In this document: positions 1 to 8,427 of the stretch, one piece after another
How the letters are laid out: each line of letters opens with the position of its first letter
Numbering within the stretch: position 1 is the first letter of the stretch
Source of the DNA: Alkalinema sp. CACIAM 70d
GTDB taxonomy: Bacteria; Cyanobacteriota; Cyanobacteriia; Leptolyngbyales; Leptolyngbyaceae
Direction: 5' to 3'
Length of the DNA stretch: 61,751 nucleotides
Assembly: GCA_002148405.1 (NCBI GenBank)
Contig: MUGG01000141.1
Coordinates: 1-61,751, forward strand
Position numbers and translations under genes: made by a program
Notes under the pieces: generated by a model
Databases searched by the model: none
What the model saw: only the letters and a program-made list of their open reading frames with translations
Told to the model about the DNA's origin: nothing

Positions 1-1
1 T

Positions 2-688
2 TTGCAAACCTTTCACCCCACGCCAACTCGTATCGCCCGGGCGTCCCTCCAACTTCCCCAAGATAAGCAAATTATTGTCTTTGGTGCCCCCAATGCCCTA
101 GAGGATCCCCGCAAAGGTTTTCAATACCTGTTGCCTGCTTTGCAGCAACTGATTGCGAACGATTGGGGCCAACGGATTCACCTCGTCATCTTTGGGGCGG
201 ATAATCCTGAAATGTCTATCCAGCTCAATTGTCCGGTCACTTCACTGGGGCATATTGATTCCGATCAGACCTTGGCTCTCCTCTATGCGGCGGCGGATGT
301 CATGATCGTTCCCTCTCTCCACGAAGCCTTTGGCCACACGGCCTGCGAAGCCATCGCCTCTGGTACCCCTGTAGTTGGATTCAATGCTACGGGTATCAAA
401 GACATTGTGACCCACCAACAAAGTGGTTATCTTGCAAGGCCCTATCAAATTGATGATTTGGCGCGGGGCATTGCCTGGGTACTTCAGGATCCACAACGCC
501 ATGCCCAACTTCGGCAAGCTGCACGATCTCAGGCCGTCGCCAATTTCGATTATGTGAAACAAGCGGCCTACTACGCCCAGCTCTTTCAGGATTTATTGGA
601 ACAGGAGCCCGTCCATGCCCAACCAAGGGTTCCGCTGAGTCGAAAGATGTCAGATTTGTTACCCTCCGCGAGTCGTTGGAAAGGATAA
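2..688 (+). CDS. Glycosyltransferase family 4, C-terminal part (cut by window edge)
   Basis: This is the C-terminal Rossmann (GT-B) half of a family 4 glycosyltransferase; the N-terminal half lies left of the window, so the true start is not visible. What is seen is the donor-binding pattern typical of GT4 enzymes: a VFGAPN strand near the start, RKGFQYLLPAL, and the acidic E-x7-E region around PSLHEAFGHTACEAIASGTPVVGF. It probably adds a sugar to a lipid-linked surface glycan at the inner face of the plasma membrane. It is clearly similar to the C-terminal half of the glycosyltransferase at 54374-55621 (shared LVIFGA, YAAADV, QIDDLARGIAWVL/RVQDLAQGIRWVL), so the two are paralogues. Sugar and acceptor are unknown. 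Confidence 0.85.
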   Translation: MQTFHPTPTRIARASLQLPQDKQIIVFGAPNALEDPRKGFQYLLPALQQLIANDWGQRIHLVIFGADNPEMSIQLNCPVTSLGHIDSDQTLALLYAAADVMIVPSLHEAFGHTACEAIASGTPVVGFNATGIKDIVTHQQSGYLARPYQIDDLARGIAWVLQDPQRHAQLRQAARSQAVANFDYVKQAAYYAQLFQDLLEQEPVHAQPRVPLSRKMSDLLPSASRWKG

Positions 689-731
689 GTTCGCTGTCAA
701 GCTGGTTGCGCTAGGGAAGAGAAGCACTGAT

Positions 732-1904
732 ATGAAGATTTACTGCTATTTAAAGCATTTTCCCTTTGAAAAAGATCCCCGCTCCGAAGGAGTTAGTAAA
801 GCGGTCCATGGATTGGCCTCCGGCTTGGTGAAACAGGGTAGTTCGGTGACGGTACTCTGTGAAGGCAACCCTGCGGGACAACGGATAACCCCTGAAGGCT
901 ACGAGATCCAATGCTTTCCTAGCGCCAGTTCCTCGCCCAGTTGGAGCCTTGCCCCAGAACTACAACAATTTTTCCAGACTCAATTTAGTCAGGCAGGGGC
1001 AGAAGAGGCGATCGTCATTCTCAATGGAATTTTTCACCGCAGTGTTTTCGCGGTGGCCCAGCAACTTCGGAAACTGCGAGTTCCTTACATTGTGGCTCCC
1101 CACGATCCCTATCACCCAGCGATTTTCCAGAAAAATGCCTATCTTAAGTGGCCCTACTGGTTTTTAGTGGAAAAACAGTTACTGCAACAAGCCACAGCGA
1201 TTCAGGTATTGGATGCCCAGCACAAGCAATGGTTAACTCGGCTCGGGATTCACAGGCCGATTTTAGATCTCCCCAACGGGTTTGAAGCCCAAGATGTGTT
1301 GCCAGAGATGGAATTGCAATGGCAATGCAACAACCTCGAGCAACCCAACTCGGTTACTCGATTTTTCTTTTTGGGACGCTTGGATGCCTATAACAAAGGA
1401 CTCGATCTGTTGATTGAGGCCTTTGCCCAGCATCAACAATCGGCACCCGCACCCAGTAACTTGACTATTCAAGGGGCAGATTGGGGCGATCGAGCCAGTC
1501 TAGAAGCCCAGGTCGCACGATTAAACTTGGCAGAAACTGTGAAGTTTTTACCCCCGGACTACCATACCAGTCCCTCTCAATTAGCCGTTCAGTATGATGT
1601 CTTTTGTATGCCCTCCCGGTTTGAAGGCTTTAGTCTTTCAGCCTTAGAGGCCATGTTGGCAGGGCGCGTCTTGCTTGTTTCGGATGTCGCAGGCATTGCT
1701 ACCCATGTCCAAGCCAGTGGCTGTGGGGTGGTGGTGCAAGCCACTGGGGAGAGCATTTATCAGGGGATGCAACAGCTTGGGAATTGTCGCGATCGTTGGC
1801 CAGAGATGGGATTAAAAGGTCGCCAATATGCTCTTGAAAATTTACAGTGGGAGCAAATTGCTCAACGAGCATTGGAACAGTACCGTCGTTTGGAGGCTGT
1901 ATGA
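732..1904 (+). CDS. Glycosyltransferase family 4
   Basis: Complete GT-B glycosyltransferase of 390 residues. The N-terminal domain carries the GT4-type pattern SEGVSKAVHGLASGLVKQG; the C-terminal domain has FLGRLDAYNKGLDLLIEAF and the E-x7-E region MPSRFEGFSLSALEAM, which bind the nucleotide-sugar donor. It likely acts in the cytoplasm on lipid-linked repeat units of a surface polysaccharide. The start ATG follows a GAGAAG sequence. Its stop overlaps the start of the next glycosyltransferase (ATGA), which argues for one operon running into the O-antigen ligase gene. Donor and linkage cannot be read from the sequence. Confidence 0.88.
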   Translation: MKIYCYLKHFPFEKDPRSEGVSKAVHGLASGLVKQGSSVTVLCEGNPAGQRITPEGYEIQCFPSASSSPSWSLAPELQQFFQTQFSQAGAEEAIVILNGIFHRSVFAVAQQLRKLRVPYIVAPHDPYHPAIFQKNAYLKWPYWFLVEKQLLQQATAIQVLDAQHKQWLTRLGIHRPILDLPNGFEAQDVLPEMELQWQCNNLEQPNSVTRFFFLGRLDAYNKGLDLLIEAFAQHQQSAPAPSNLTIQGADWGDRASLEAQVARLNLAETVKFLPPDYHTSPSQLAVQYDVFCMPSRFEGFSLSALEAMLAGRVLLVSDVAGIATHVQASGCGVVVQATGESIYQGMQQLGNCRDRWPEMGLKGRQYALENLQWEQIAQRALEQYRRLEAV

Positions 1905-3202
1905 AAATTTTGCTCTCTGCCTATGCCTGTGAACCCAACCGGGGATCGGAACCGGGAGTTGGGTGGAATGTGGCCTTAGCCTTGGCTCAGTATTCCTCCG
2001 TTCAGCAGCCAGAACCGCATCAAGTGTACGTGCTGACGACCGCCGCCCACCGGGCTGGCATTGAAGCGGAATTGGCTCAGAACCCGCAACCCAACCTCAC
2101 GGTGGTTTATCTGGATCCCTGGAGTTGGATCTATGACTGGAGCCAGGAAGGCAAGCATTACACTTGGTCGGTGAATTTACATTATTATCTCTGGCAAATT
2201 AAAGCCTATTTAGTCGCCCGATCGCTACATAAACGGTATCAGTTTGATATTGCCCAGCACATTACCTACGTCCGCTATTACAACCCCAGTTTTCTGTCTT
2301 TTCTACCGATTCCCTTTATCTTTGGGCCAGTGGGAGGGGCAGAAATTGCGCCGGAACCCTTTCTAGCCACGTTTAAACCCAAGGAGCAATGGTTTGAACG
2401 CATTCGAACCTTGGCTAAACGGGTGGGTGAATGGGATCCTTTTCTCTGGTTGACGGTGAAACGCAGTGCCCTAGTGTGGGTGACCACCCAAGATACCGAA
2501 AAGCGAATGAAGGCCTTAGCAGCTCCCAAGGTGGAAATTTTGAGTGAATCTGGGTTAATCGATTCTGAAATTGAGCAACTCAACCAATACCAATTGCCGA
2601 CCCAGGACAAGATTCAATTTATCAGTATGGGGCGTTTGCTGCATTGGAAGGGCTTTCACCTCGGCATCCAAGCCTTCGCCAAAGCGAATCTTCCCAATGC
2701 GACCTATTGGATTTTGGGGGAAGGCCCCGAGGAAGGGCGACTGAAAGAATTGGTCAGTTCTCTGGGATTGACCGATCGAGTTCAATTTCTAGGTAAATTG
2801 CCACGGGCAGAAGGACTACAAAAACTGGCTCAGTCCCATGCGTTGGTACATCCAAGTCTTCATGATTCCGGCGGCTGGGTCTGTCTAGAAGCTATGGCAA
2901 CAGGGCGGCCTGTTATTTGCTTAGATTTGGGAGGTCCAGGGACGCAAGTTACCTCAGAAACAGGGTTTAAAGTGCCCGCCCATGATCCCGATCAGGCAAT
3001 TCAAGACTTGGCCAAGGCCATGGAACAAATTGCCAGCGATCGCGTCCTGCGGGAGAACATGGGAGCGGCAGGTAAGACCCGTATTCAACAGCATTACCGC
3101 TGGGCTAACCGTGCTCAATTACTAACAACAACCTACACCAAGATTCTCCAATCTCGTTCCTCCAAGCTGGTAAGGCAGAACCATGAAGAAGTTAGGAATT
3201 AG
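1901..3202 (+). CDS. Glycosyltransferase family 4
   Basis: A 433-residue GT4 enzyme. I chose the ATG at 1901 because it overlaps the previous stop (ATGA) and gives the familiar start MKILLSAYACEPNRGSEPGVGWN, a glycine-rich N-terminal motif of one GT4 subgroup; an in-frame upstream start at 1847 would only add residues encoded inside the previous gene. The C-terminal domain shows FISMGRLLHWKGFHLGIQAF and an acidic region around HDSGGWVCLEAMATGRPVICLDLGGPG. It presumably extends a surface-glycan repeat unit. The gene overlaps the next one by 20 bases, consistent with tight co-translation. Substrate unknown. Confidence 0.88.
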   Translation: MKILLSAYACEPNRGSEPGVGWNVALALAQYSSVQQPEPHQVYVLTTAAHRAGIEAELAQNPQPNLTVVYLDPWSWIYDWSQEGKHYTWSVNLHYYLWQIKAYLVARSLHKRYQFDIAQHITYVRYYNPSFLSFLPIPFIFGPVGGAEIAPEPFLATFKPKEQWFERIRTLAKRVGEWDPFLWLTVKRSALVWVTTQDTEKRMKALAAPKVEILSESGLIDSEIEQLNQYQLPTQDKIQFISMGRLLHWKGFHLGIQAFAKANLPNATYWILGEGPEEGRLKELVSSLGLTDRVQFLGKLPRAEGLQKLAQSHALVHPSLHDSGGWVCLEAMATGRPVICLDLGGPGTQVTSETGFKVPAHDPDQAIQDLAKAMEQIASDRVLRENMGAAGKTRIQQHYRWANRAQLLTTTYTKILQSRSSKLVRQNHEEVRN

Positions 3203-4574
3203 CCGACGATTTCTAGGGTGGCATACTTGGATTTTGCTGGGATACTCCTTGTTTGGTCGGGGATTTTCCTATGTGGGTATTGCACCGCTTTACATTGGTG
3301 AAATCACATTATTTTTTGGATTCTTGACTCTTCTCTTGAATCGTTCTTTATCCAAGTTGATAGGACATCACTTACCTCAACTCTTTCGCCAACCTGCTCC
3401 CTGTCTCCTCGCTATTTTTGTTATTTGGTGTATTTTACAAACGATTCCCTATGTTCCTAGGTACGGCATTGATTCGATTCGAGATGCTGCAATGTACTAT
3501 TACAGCTTCTATGCCTTTATCATTGCGATTATTCTGACGGCCAAGCCAGATTTATTACTATTTCTACTGCGGCGATATCGGCGCTTTATTATTGTTTTTC
3601 TATTAGTTTTGCCAATTACTTGGACGATTTTTCAAGCAGGCATTGCTCCAGATATTCCAGGGGCACCCGCAAAGGTGATTGATATCAAAATTGCAGATGC
3701 CATGGCCCATTTATCGGGTTGCCTTGCTTTTTTTGTCGCACTTAAGCCCCCGATCACCGCATTTTTATTACTTTTCTTAGTGAATGTGGGGTATGTGGGT
3801 TCCCAGGCTAACCGATCGGGAACTGTTGCTTTTGCACTTGCTTTTTTAGTGGTCGGAATCAATCAAATTCAAAGTAAACGACTTTGGCAGATTTTGATTG
3901 TAGTGGGGATAGTACTCACTTTTATTATTGCTCTCAATCCCAATTTAATTTCGGTGGTTTCTGATAAGGTAGCTACAATTTTTTCCGATGAGGGATCTAG
4001 CCGCTACCAAGGAACCAAAGAATGGCGACAAAAGTGGTGGACGAAGATTATCAATTACACGTTCTATGGAGAGTACTTTTGGACAGGCCGGGGATTCGGC
4101 ATCAACCTTGCAACTGTGGATGGATTTGATCCCTTCCAGAATGGGGTATTGCGCAGTCCTCACAATGGCCACATTAATCTCTTAGCCAGAACGGGAGTAC
4201 CTGGATTTATTCTTTGGTTGTGTACCCAAGCCAGTTGGGGCAGTACGATTTTGTGGGCCTATATTCATAGTCGGCTCCGGGGATTGCAATACTGGTCGGG
4301 TCTGTTCATGACCCTGTTTACCTATTGGGCCGCTTTTATGACGACTACCACCTTTGAGGTGATCATCGAAGGGCCAACGGGTGCAATTTGGATTTGGACA
4401 ATTTTTGGGGTTGGGATCGCTGCGGTGCAAATTTATCGAACGACTCCAGAATTACTTGACCTTTCCCCTAAACAAGCCTTAGAGCCCTCCCCAGAGGAGG
4501 AAATGCTGGTGTTGCAGCCTGCCTTGACTGAATTTAAGCCTGAATCCAATGGGTTCATAGGCAATCAACGGTAA
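3183..4574 (+). CDS. O-antigen ligase / polymerase family membrane protein (Wzy/WaaL-like)
   Basis: A 463-residue polytopic membrane protein with about ten or more hydrophobic segments and a large periplasmic loop roughly at residues 255-340. That loop carries GRGFGINL, then a GVLRSPHNGHINLLARTG segment that matches the H-N motif of the O-antigen ligase/polymerase superfamily (PF04932 type). Such proteins join undecaprenyl-linked glycans to lipid A core, to each other, or to proteins. Position after two overlapping glycosyltransferase genes supports polymerase or ligase action on the glycan they build. The C-terminal 40 residues are cytoplasmic and acidic. Polymerase and ligase cannot be told apart from sequence alone. 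Confidence 0.85.
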   Translation: MKKLGISRRFLGWHTWILLGYSLFGRGFSYVGIAPLYIGEITLFFGFLTLLLNRSLSKLIGHHLPQLFRQPAPCLLAIFVIWCILQTIPYVPRYGIDSIRDAAMYYYSFYAFIIAIILTAKPDLLLFLLRRYRRFIIVFLLVLPITWTIFQAGIAPDIPGAPAKVIDIKIADAMAHLSGCLAFFVALKPPITAFLLLFLVNVGYVGSQANRSGTVAFALAFLVVGINQIQSKRLWQILIVVGIVLTFIIALNPNLISVVSDKVATIFSDEGSSRYQGTKEWRQKWWTKIINYTFYGEYFWTGRGFGINLATVDGFDPFQNGVLRSPHNGHINLLARTGVPGFILWLCTQASWGSTILWAYIHSRLRGLQYWSGLFMTLFTYWAAFMTTTTFEVIIEGPTGAIWIWTIFGVGIAAVQIYRTTPELLDLSPKQALEPSPEEEMLVLQPALTEFKPESNGFIGNQR

Positions 4575-4628
4575 TAGTTTTCTTGAAGATTCACTAGGAA
4601 TGAGTTTTTACAGCAGCAGGCGGAGTAG

Positions 4629-4664
4629 TGCAGTTAGCCGATCGTGTGCAGTTAGCCGATCGTG
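4629..4664. repeat. 18-bp tandem duplication across the VWA gene stop codon
   Basis: Two exact copies of TGCAGTTAGCCGATCGTG lie at 4629-4646 and 4647-4664. The stop codon of the minus-strand VWA gene (4652-4654) sits in the copy nearer the gene; the second copy lies just downstream. The period is a multiple of three, so a second in-frame stop follows. It looks like a slippage duplication. Confidence 0.85.
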
Positions 4665-5851
4665 ATCGATTGCGTTGCCGCCCACTGGTTCAGATCGCGG
4701 CGGGCGATCGCGGCGGCCATCAGATCCGGGAACAGATCAGGCGTACAGCTAAAACTGGGGATGCCCATGGCGGCAAAGGCTTTGGCTGTTTGGTGGCAGT
4801 AGCAAGGTTTTCCGTCGTCATTGAGCGCTAGGAGGGCAATCATCTGCACACCGCTATTCACCAACGTTGCCGCTCGTTTCAGCAGGGCTGAACGATCGCC
4901 CCCTTCGTACAAGTCGCTGATCAACACTAAAATCGTGTCCTGGGGCTGACGCACTAAGCCTTGGCAATAGGACAGGGCAAGATTAATATCTGTGCCACCG
5001 CCCAATTGCGTGCCAAACAGAACTTCGACGGGGTCTTGCAGGAGTTCACTCAAATCCACAACGGCAGTATCAAAGACGACCATCTGGGTTTTCACTGCGG
5101 CTAAAGAAGCGAGTACAGCGCTAAAAATACTGGCGTACACCACTGAAGTCGCCATGGAACCACTTTGGTCAACGCAAAGAATGATATCTCGTAAAGAAGA
5201 TTGTTTCCGCCCAAAGCCAATGCGCGTTTGGGGAATAATCGTTTTATGACTGGGTTGATAATGCTTGAGGTTGGCGCGAATGGTGCGGTTCCAGTCAATC
5301 TCGCTATGGCGAGGCCGACGGTTACGGATCGATCGATTCAGGCTACCCATCACCGCTTGGCGCGTCGGCTGCTCTAATTTCCGCTGCAAGTCTTCTACCA
5401 CCCGCCGCACCACAATTCGTGCGGTTTCCTTTGTGCGGCTGGGCATGATGTTGCTCAGGGACACCAAATTCGCCACCATGTGAACATCCGGTTCGATCGC
5501 TTCCAGCATTTCCGGCTCCAAGAGCATTTGCTGCAAATTGAGCCGTTCTAAAGCATCCTGCTGCATCACCCGCACTACAGAACTGGGAAAATATTGCCGA
5601 ATATCCCCCAGCCAGCGGGCCACCTTGGGTGAACTGCTACCGAGGCCACCGGAGCGATCGCTGTTGTAGAGAGCTTCCAAGGCTTGATCCATAGCTCGAT
5701 CGGTAGCCCCTAATGGCCATCCATCGCCAGTTCCCCCTGTGCCGTCGCCAGTTCCCCCTGCACTGCCTCCAATGCCATCCGCTTCGCCCCCACCCAGGAT
5801 GAGCCGCCAACGTCGTAATCGTTCTGTTTCTGAGTTGTTATTAGCATTCAT
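4652..5851 (-). CDS. VWA (MIDAS) domain protein, partner of MoxR ATPase
   Basis: A 399-residue soluble protein with a C-terminal von Willebrand factor A domain (about residues 222-390). The full metal-ion-dependent adhesion site is visible: D228-Q-S230-G-S232, T287 in GGGTDIN and D313 in ISDLYEGG. The N-terminal half is helical and follows a glycine-rich linker (residues 21-44) with an internal 21-bp coding repeat. It resembles the CoxE/YehP type of cytoplasmic VWA proteins that pair with MoxR AAA+ ATPases as substrate adaptors or ATPase activators. It is the last gene of the cluster, 227 bp after the DUF5682 gene and in the same direction. The overall process it serves is unknown. Confidence 0.85.
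   Translation of the reverse strand: MNANNNSETERLRRWRLILGGGEADGIGGSAGGTGDGTGGTGDGWPLGATDRAMDQALEALYNSDRSGGLGSSSPKVARWLGDIRQYFPSSVVRVMQQDALERLNLQQMLLEPEMLEAIEPDVHMVANLVSLSNIMPSRTKETARIVVRRVVEDLQRKLEQPTRQAVMGSLNRSIRNRRPRHSEIDWNRTIRANLKHYQPSHKTIIPQTRIGFGRKQSSLRDIILCVDQSGSMATSVVYASIFSAVLASLAAVKTQMVVFDTAVVDLSELLQDPVEVLFGTQLGGGTDINLALSYCQGLVRQPQDTILVLISDLYEGGDRSALLKRAATLVNSGVQMIALLALNDDGKPCYCHQTAKAFAAMGIPSFSCTPDLFPDLMAAAIARRDLNQWAATQSITIG
5724..5760. repeat. 21-bp period coding repeat in the VWA gene linker
   Basis: TCGCCAGTTCCCCCTG occurs at 5724-5739 and again at 5745-5760, giving a 21-bp period. On the minus strand it encodes part of the Gly/Thr/Asp-rich linker. The period keeps the frame, so linker length could vary without damage. 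Confidence 0.8.
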
Positions 5852-5910
5852 AACGGCATTCCAGTTTGTGAGGTCATACTAAATTAGCTTGTCATTGCTA
5901 TGCATCACGA

Positions 5911-5990
5911 TCCCCCTACATCCCCGCGCTACGCGCCGCTGCGCTAGAAATAAGGGGGACTTTGAGAGAATTTGACTAAATTAAGGGGGT
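5911..5990. repeat. REP-like palindromic intergenic element
   Basis: The 227-bp gap between the VWA and DUF5682 genes holds a C-rich left part (GATCCCCCTACATCCCC), a GC-rich core with short inverted pieces (GCGCTACGCGCCGCTGCGC) and G-rich right parts (TAAGGGGGAC, TTAAGGGGGTAGG). The opposed C5/G5 runs can pair. This is the look of short palindromic elements scattered in cyanobacterial genomes; I cannot show other copies here. Confidence 0.4.
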
Positions 5991-6078
5991 AGGAGAAATC
6001 GGATCGGTAGCATTGATCAATCAATTGGGTGTATGTGATTTGGTGGGTATAGGTGATTTGGGAATGAGTCTAAAGGAA

Positions 6079-8412
6079 TTAAGTGACAGGTTGCCCTAAG
6101 AGTAACTGAAGCATCGGTAGCACCGCATTGGCCCGATCGAGATCGAGGTCAAGATCCGTCATTTCTGAGAGACTCGCGTTCCCCAATCCTTGGCGAACTT
6201 GTTGGCCCATTTGTCGCCGTTCCGCTGCGGGAAAGTCCGAAAAGGTTCGACGCAATAAAGGCAGCACCGATGGAAACTGCTCCGCTGAAAGGTGTGCAAT
6301 CCAGTCATCCAAAATTTGCAACAGCACTGGATTATGGAGCAACAGTAAACCACTACCCTTCAATAGGCCACTAATCCAAGCCGCAGATTGAGCGGGTTGA
6401 TTGGCGATCGATAGGGCCAAGCTTAACCGCTGCGCCACGGTTTCCGGACTCAACACCCCCGCATCCAGCAACAAGCGACAACAACGCCCCGCAATCAGGC
6501 CCGTTAAATTGCTTTGATTCGCTAGTTGTTGCAGCACCAATTGCCAGGGTTCAGTCAAATCCGGCAATTGCAAGAGTTGAATGGCTTGGTGGACAGCGAT
6601 GAGATGCTGATCCATTTGCGCCGCCGCATCGTCGTCCAGGTTGCCACAGGCCAAGGGCAAGCTGATACAAATGCGGGTTACTAATCCTTGGACGATCGGA
6701 TGCAGGATTTCTGGATTGAACGATCGCACATTGCCGTAGCGCATCACTTGGGCTAGGGGCGGTACAGCATTCATTAAATGGGCAATATCCTGGGCGATCG
6801 CCGCTTCCGCTTGAATCCGTTGCATCAACGTAGGAATGGCGGGGGAAAGATCCGCTAGCAACGCCCGATCGAGCAGTTCCGTCAGCGCAGGCAGGGCATC
6901 AGCGGTTTGGGCCAGATGGCTGAGATAGGCTGTGGCCGCCACTTCCACCGTATTGCCCCAAGTGCCTTTTTCAATCAGTTGCACCTCAAACTGGGGTTTC
7001 CAAGTAAGTTGCCAGCCTTCTTTGAACGTGCCTTTGCTGCGAGTGGTTAAGGATTGCCCCCAGGGAATGCCTAGGAGATTGAGGCGATGGAACAGGTGCG
7101 ATCGCAGCAAATCAGTTTCCTGGCGTAAATCCAGTACTAATTCCTTAGACTCTGGACTGGGTTTGAGTCGTAGCCGTTTTTGCCAGCGTTGCAAATCCTG
7201 TTGCAAGGGCACCATCGGAGTGTCGCTAGGCACTTTCCCCAAGCGATCGTTGATAATCAACTGCTGATGGATCACTCGCATGGGCAACTCGTCGCCAAAG
7301 CACAACACCGTTTGCGTTGCTTCATTCAGTTCCGCCAGTCCCGGCAGGGGATATTGCCGCAAGGCGGCTAAGGATTCCGCCAGACGCACGGCTTCAATCA
7401 CACTGGCTGAGGACGCATCGATGCCCTGTTTGCGTAGTAGGCGAGCCACATGGGTCAGCCAACGGGTGCTGATCAGCGCTTTGGGATCGGCGGGTGGCGT
7501 CTGAGATCGGCGCTTGGCTTTGTGGTTGTAGGATTGCCAGAGGTGCTGGTACCAGCCGGGAGACTCAATGCCCGCCCCGTAGCCCGTTTGCAAGGCTAAC
7601 CGCCCCTGCGTCCAGGGAATCCAGGTCGCACTAACCTTCGTTTTCGTCAGTCCCTTCAGCAAGGTCTGATCCTGCTTGGCTGGGGGCATCTCGGCTAAAA
7701 CTGGAGCATGCCATGCACCGCAGACGACCGCAATTTTCGTGAAGCCCTCTTTTTGAGCCTGACGAATTGTCGTCCGCATGAAGGCTTCCCGTTGCTGCTC
7801 CCGTTGCGTGTTGCGTAAATCTGGCAACTCCGATCGCAGGGCTTGCATGGCCTCTAGAATTGCCTGAAATACATCCGTGCTGTCTTGCCGTTGCTCAACT
7901 AACCGTTCCCACCAGCGTTCTGCATCACTATCCCCCGCCGCTTTAGCCAGCCATTCCAGCGGATCAGGCAGAAATTCCCCTTGGAGTGTCAGGGTTTCAA
8001 TCGTATCTGGAGTGATTGACGGATCAGTCGGTTTTACTGTTGTCTCTATTTCTGTTGCCTTTAAGGCTGCGATCGTATCTTCGATCTCCTCTGGTATATG
8101 AAGTTGATAGGCTTGGGGCAAATCCATAAACTTGACAGGGATGCCTCGGCCTAAGCCATACTGCATCGCTTGCCATTCCGGCGAAAATTCCACAAAGGGA
8201 TAGTAAACCGCTTGCTGCGGCTGCTCCGTTGCATAAATCAGCAAAGCCACCGGCTGTTTCATTCCGGCCTGCGCCGCGATCGGGATCAGGGCATCGGCAT
8301 CCGGCGGCCCTTCAATCAGCACAATATCGGGTTCCAACGCCTGCAAGGCTTGATTCAGACTATGGGCTGAGCCGGGGCCGTGGTGGCGAATCCCAAAAAT
8401 ATGGATGGTCAT
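6079..8412 (-). CDS. DUF5682 family protein
   Basis: A 777-residue protein of unknown function. The first 250 residues begin with GIRHHGPGS (residues 7-15), followed by LIEGPPDAD (E34), an REAFM element near residues 208-213 and VVCGAWH (G232, H235). The paired G-x-x-H motifs with a nearby glutamate recall the TraB/TIKI and erythromycin-esterase-like enzyme folds, so an enzymatic head is plausible; this is inference. Residues 250-777 are mostly helical without a recognised domain. The gene starts 15 bp after the MoxR gene, in the same direction, so it is very likely co-transcribed. The arrangement resembles the Escherichia coli yehL-yehM-yehP-yehQ genes, where a protein of similar length is equally uncharacterised. 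Confidence 0.8.
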   Translation of the reverse strand: MTIHIFGIRHHGPGSAHSLNQALQALEPDIVLIEGPPDADALIPIAAQAGMKQPVALLIYATEQPQQAVYYPFVEFSPEWQAMQYGLGRGIPVKFMDLPQAYQLHIPEEIEDTIAALKATEIETTVKPTDPSITPDTIETLTLQGEFLPDPLEWLAKAAGDSDAERWWERLVEQRQDSTDVFQAILEAMQALRSELPDLRNTQREQQREAFMRTTIRQAQKEGFTKIAVVCGAWHAPVLAEMPPAKQDQTLLKGLTKTKVSATWIPWTQGRLALQTGYGAGIESPGWYQHLWQSYNHKAKRRSQTPPADPKALISTRWLTHVARLLRKQGIDASSASVIEAVRLAESLAALRQYPLPGLAELNEATQTVLCFGDELPMRVIHQQLIINDRLGKVPSDTPMVPLQQDLQRWQKRLRLKPSPESKELVLDLRQETDLLRSHLFHRLNLLGIPWGQSLTTRSKGTFKEGWQLTWKPQFEVQLIEKGTWGNTVEVAATAYLSHLAQTADALPALTELLDRALLADLSPAIPTLMQRIQAEAAIAQDIAHLMNAVPPLAQVMRYGNVRSFNPEILHPIVQGLVTRICISLPLACGNLDDDAAAQMDQHLIAVHQAIQLLQLPDLTEPWQLVLQQLANQSNLTGLIAGRCCRLLLDAGVLSPETVAQRLSLALSIANQPAQSAAWISGLLKGSGLLLLHNPVLLQILDDWIAHLSAEQFPSVLPLLRRTFSDFPAAERRQMGQQVRQGLGNASLSEMTDLDLDLDRANAVLPMLQLLLGQPVT

Positions 8413-8427
8413 AACCGCTCACCTTGC

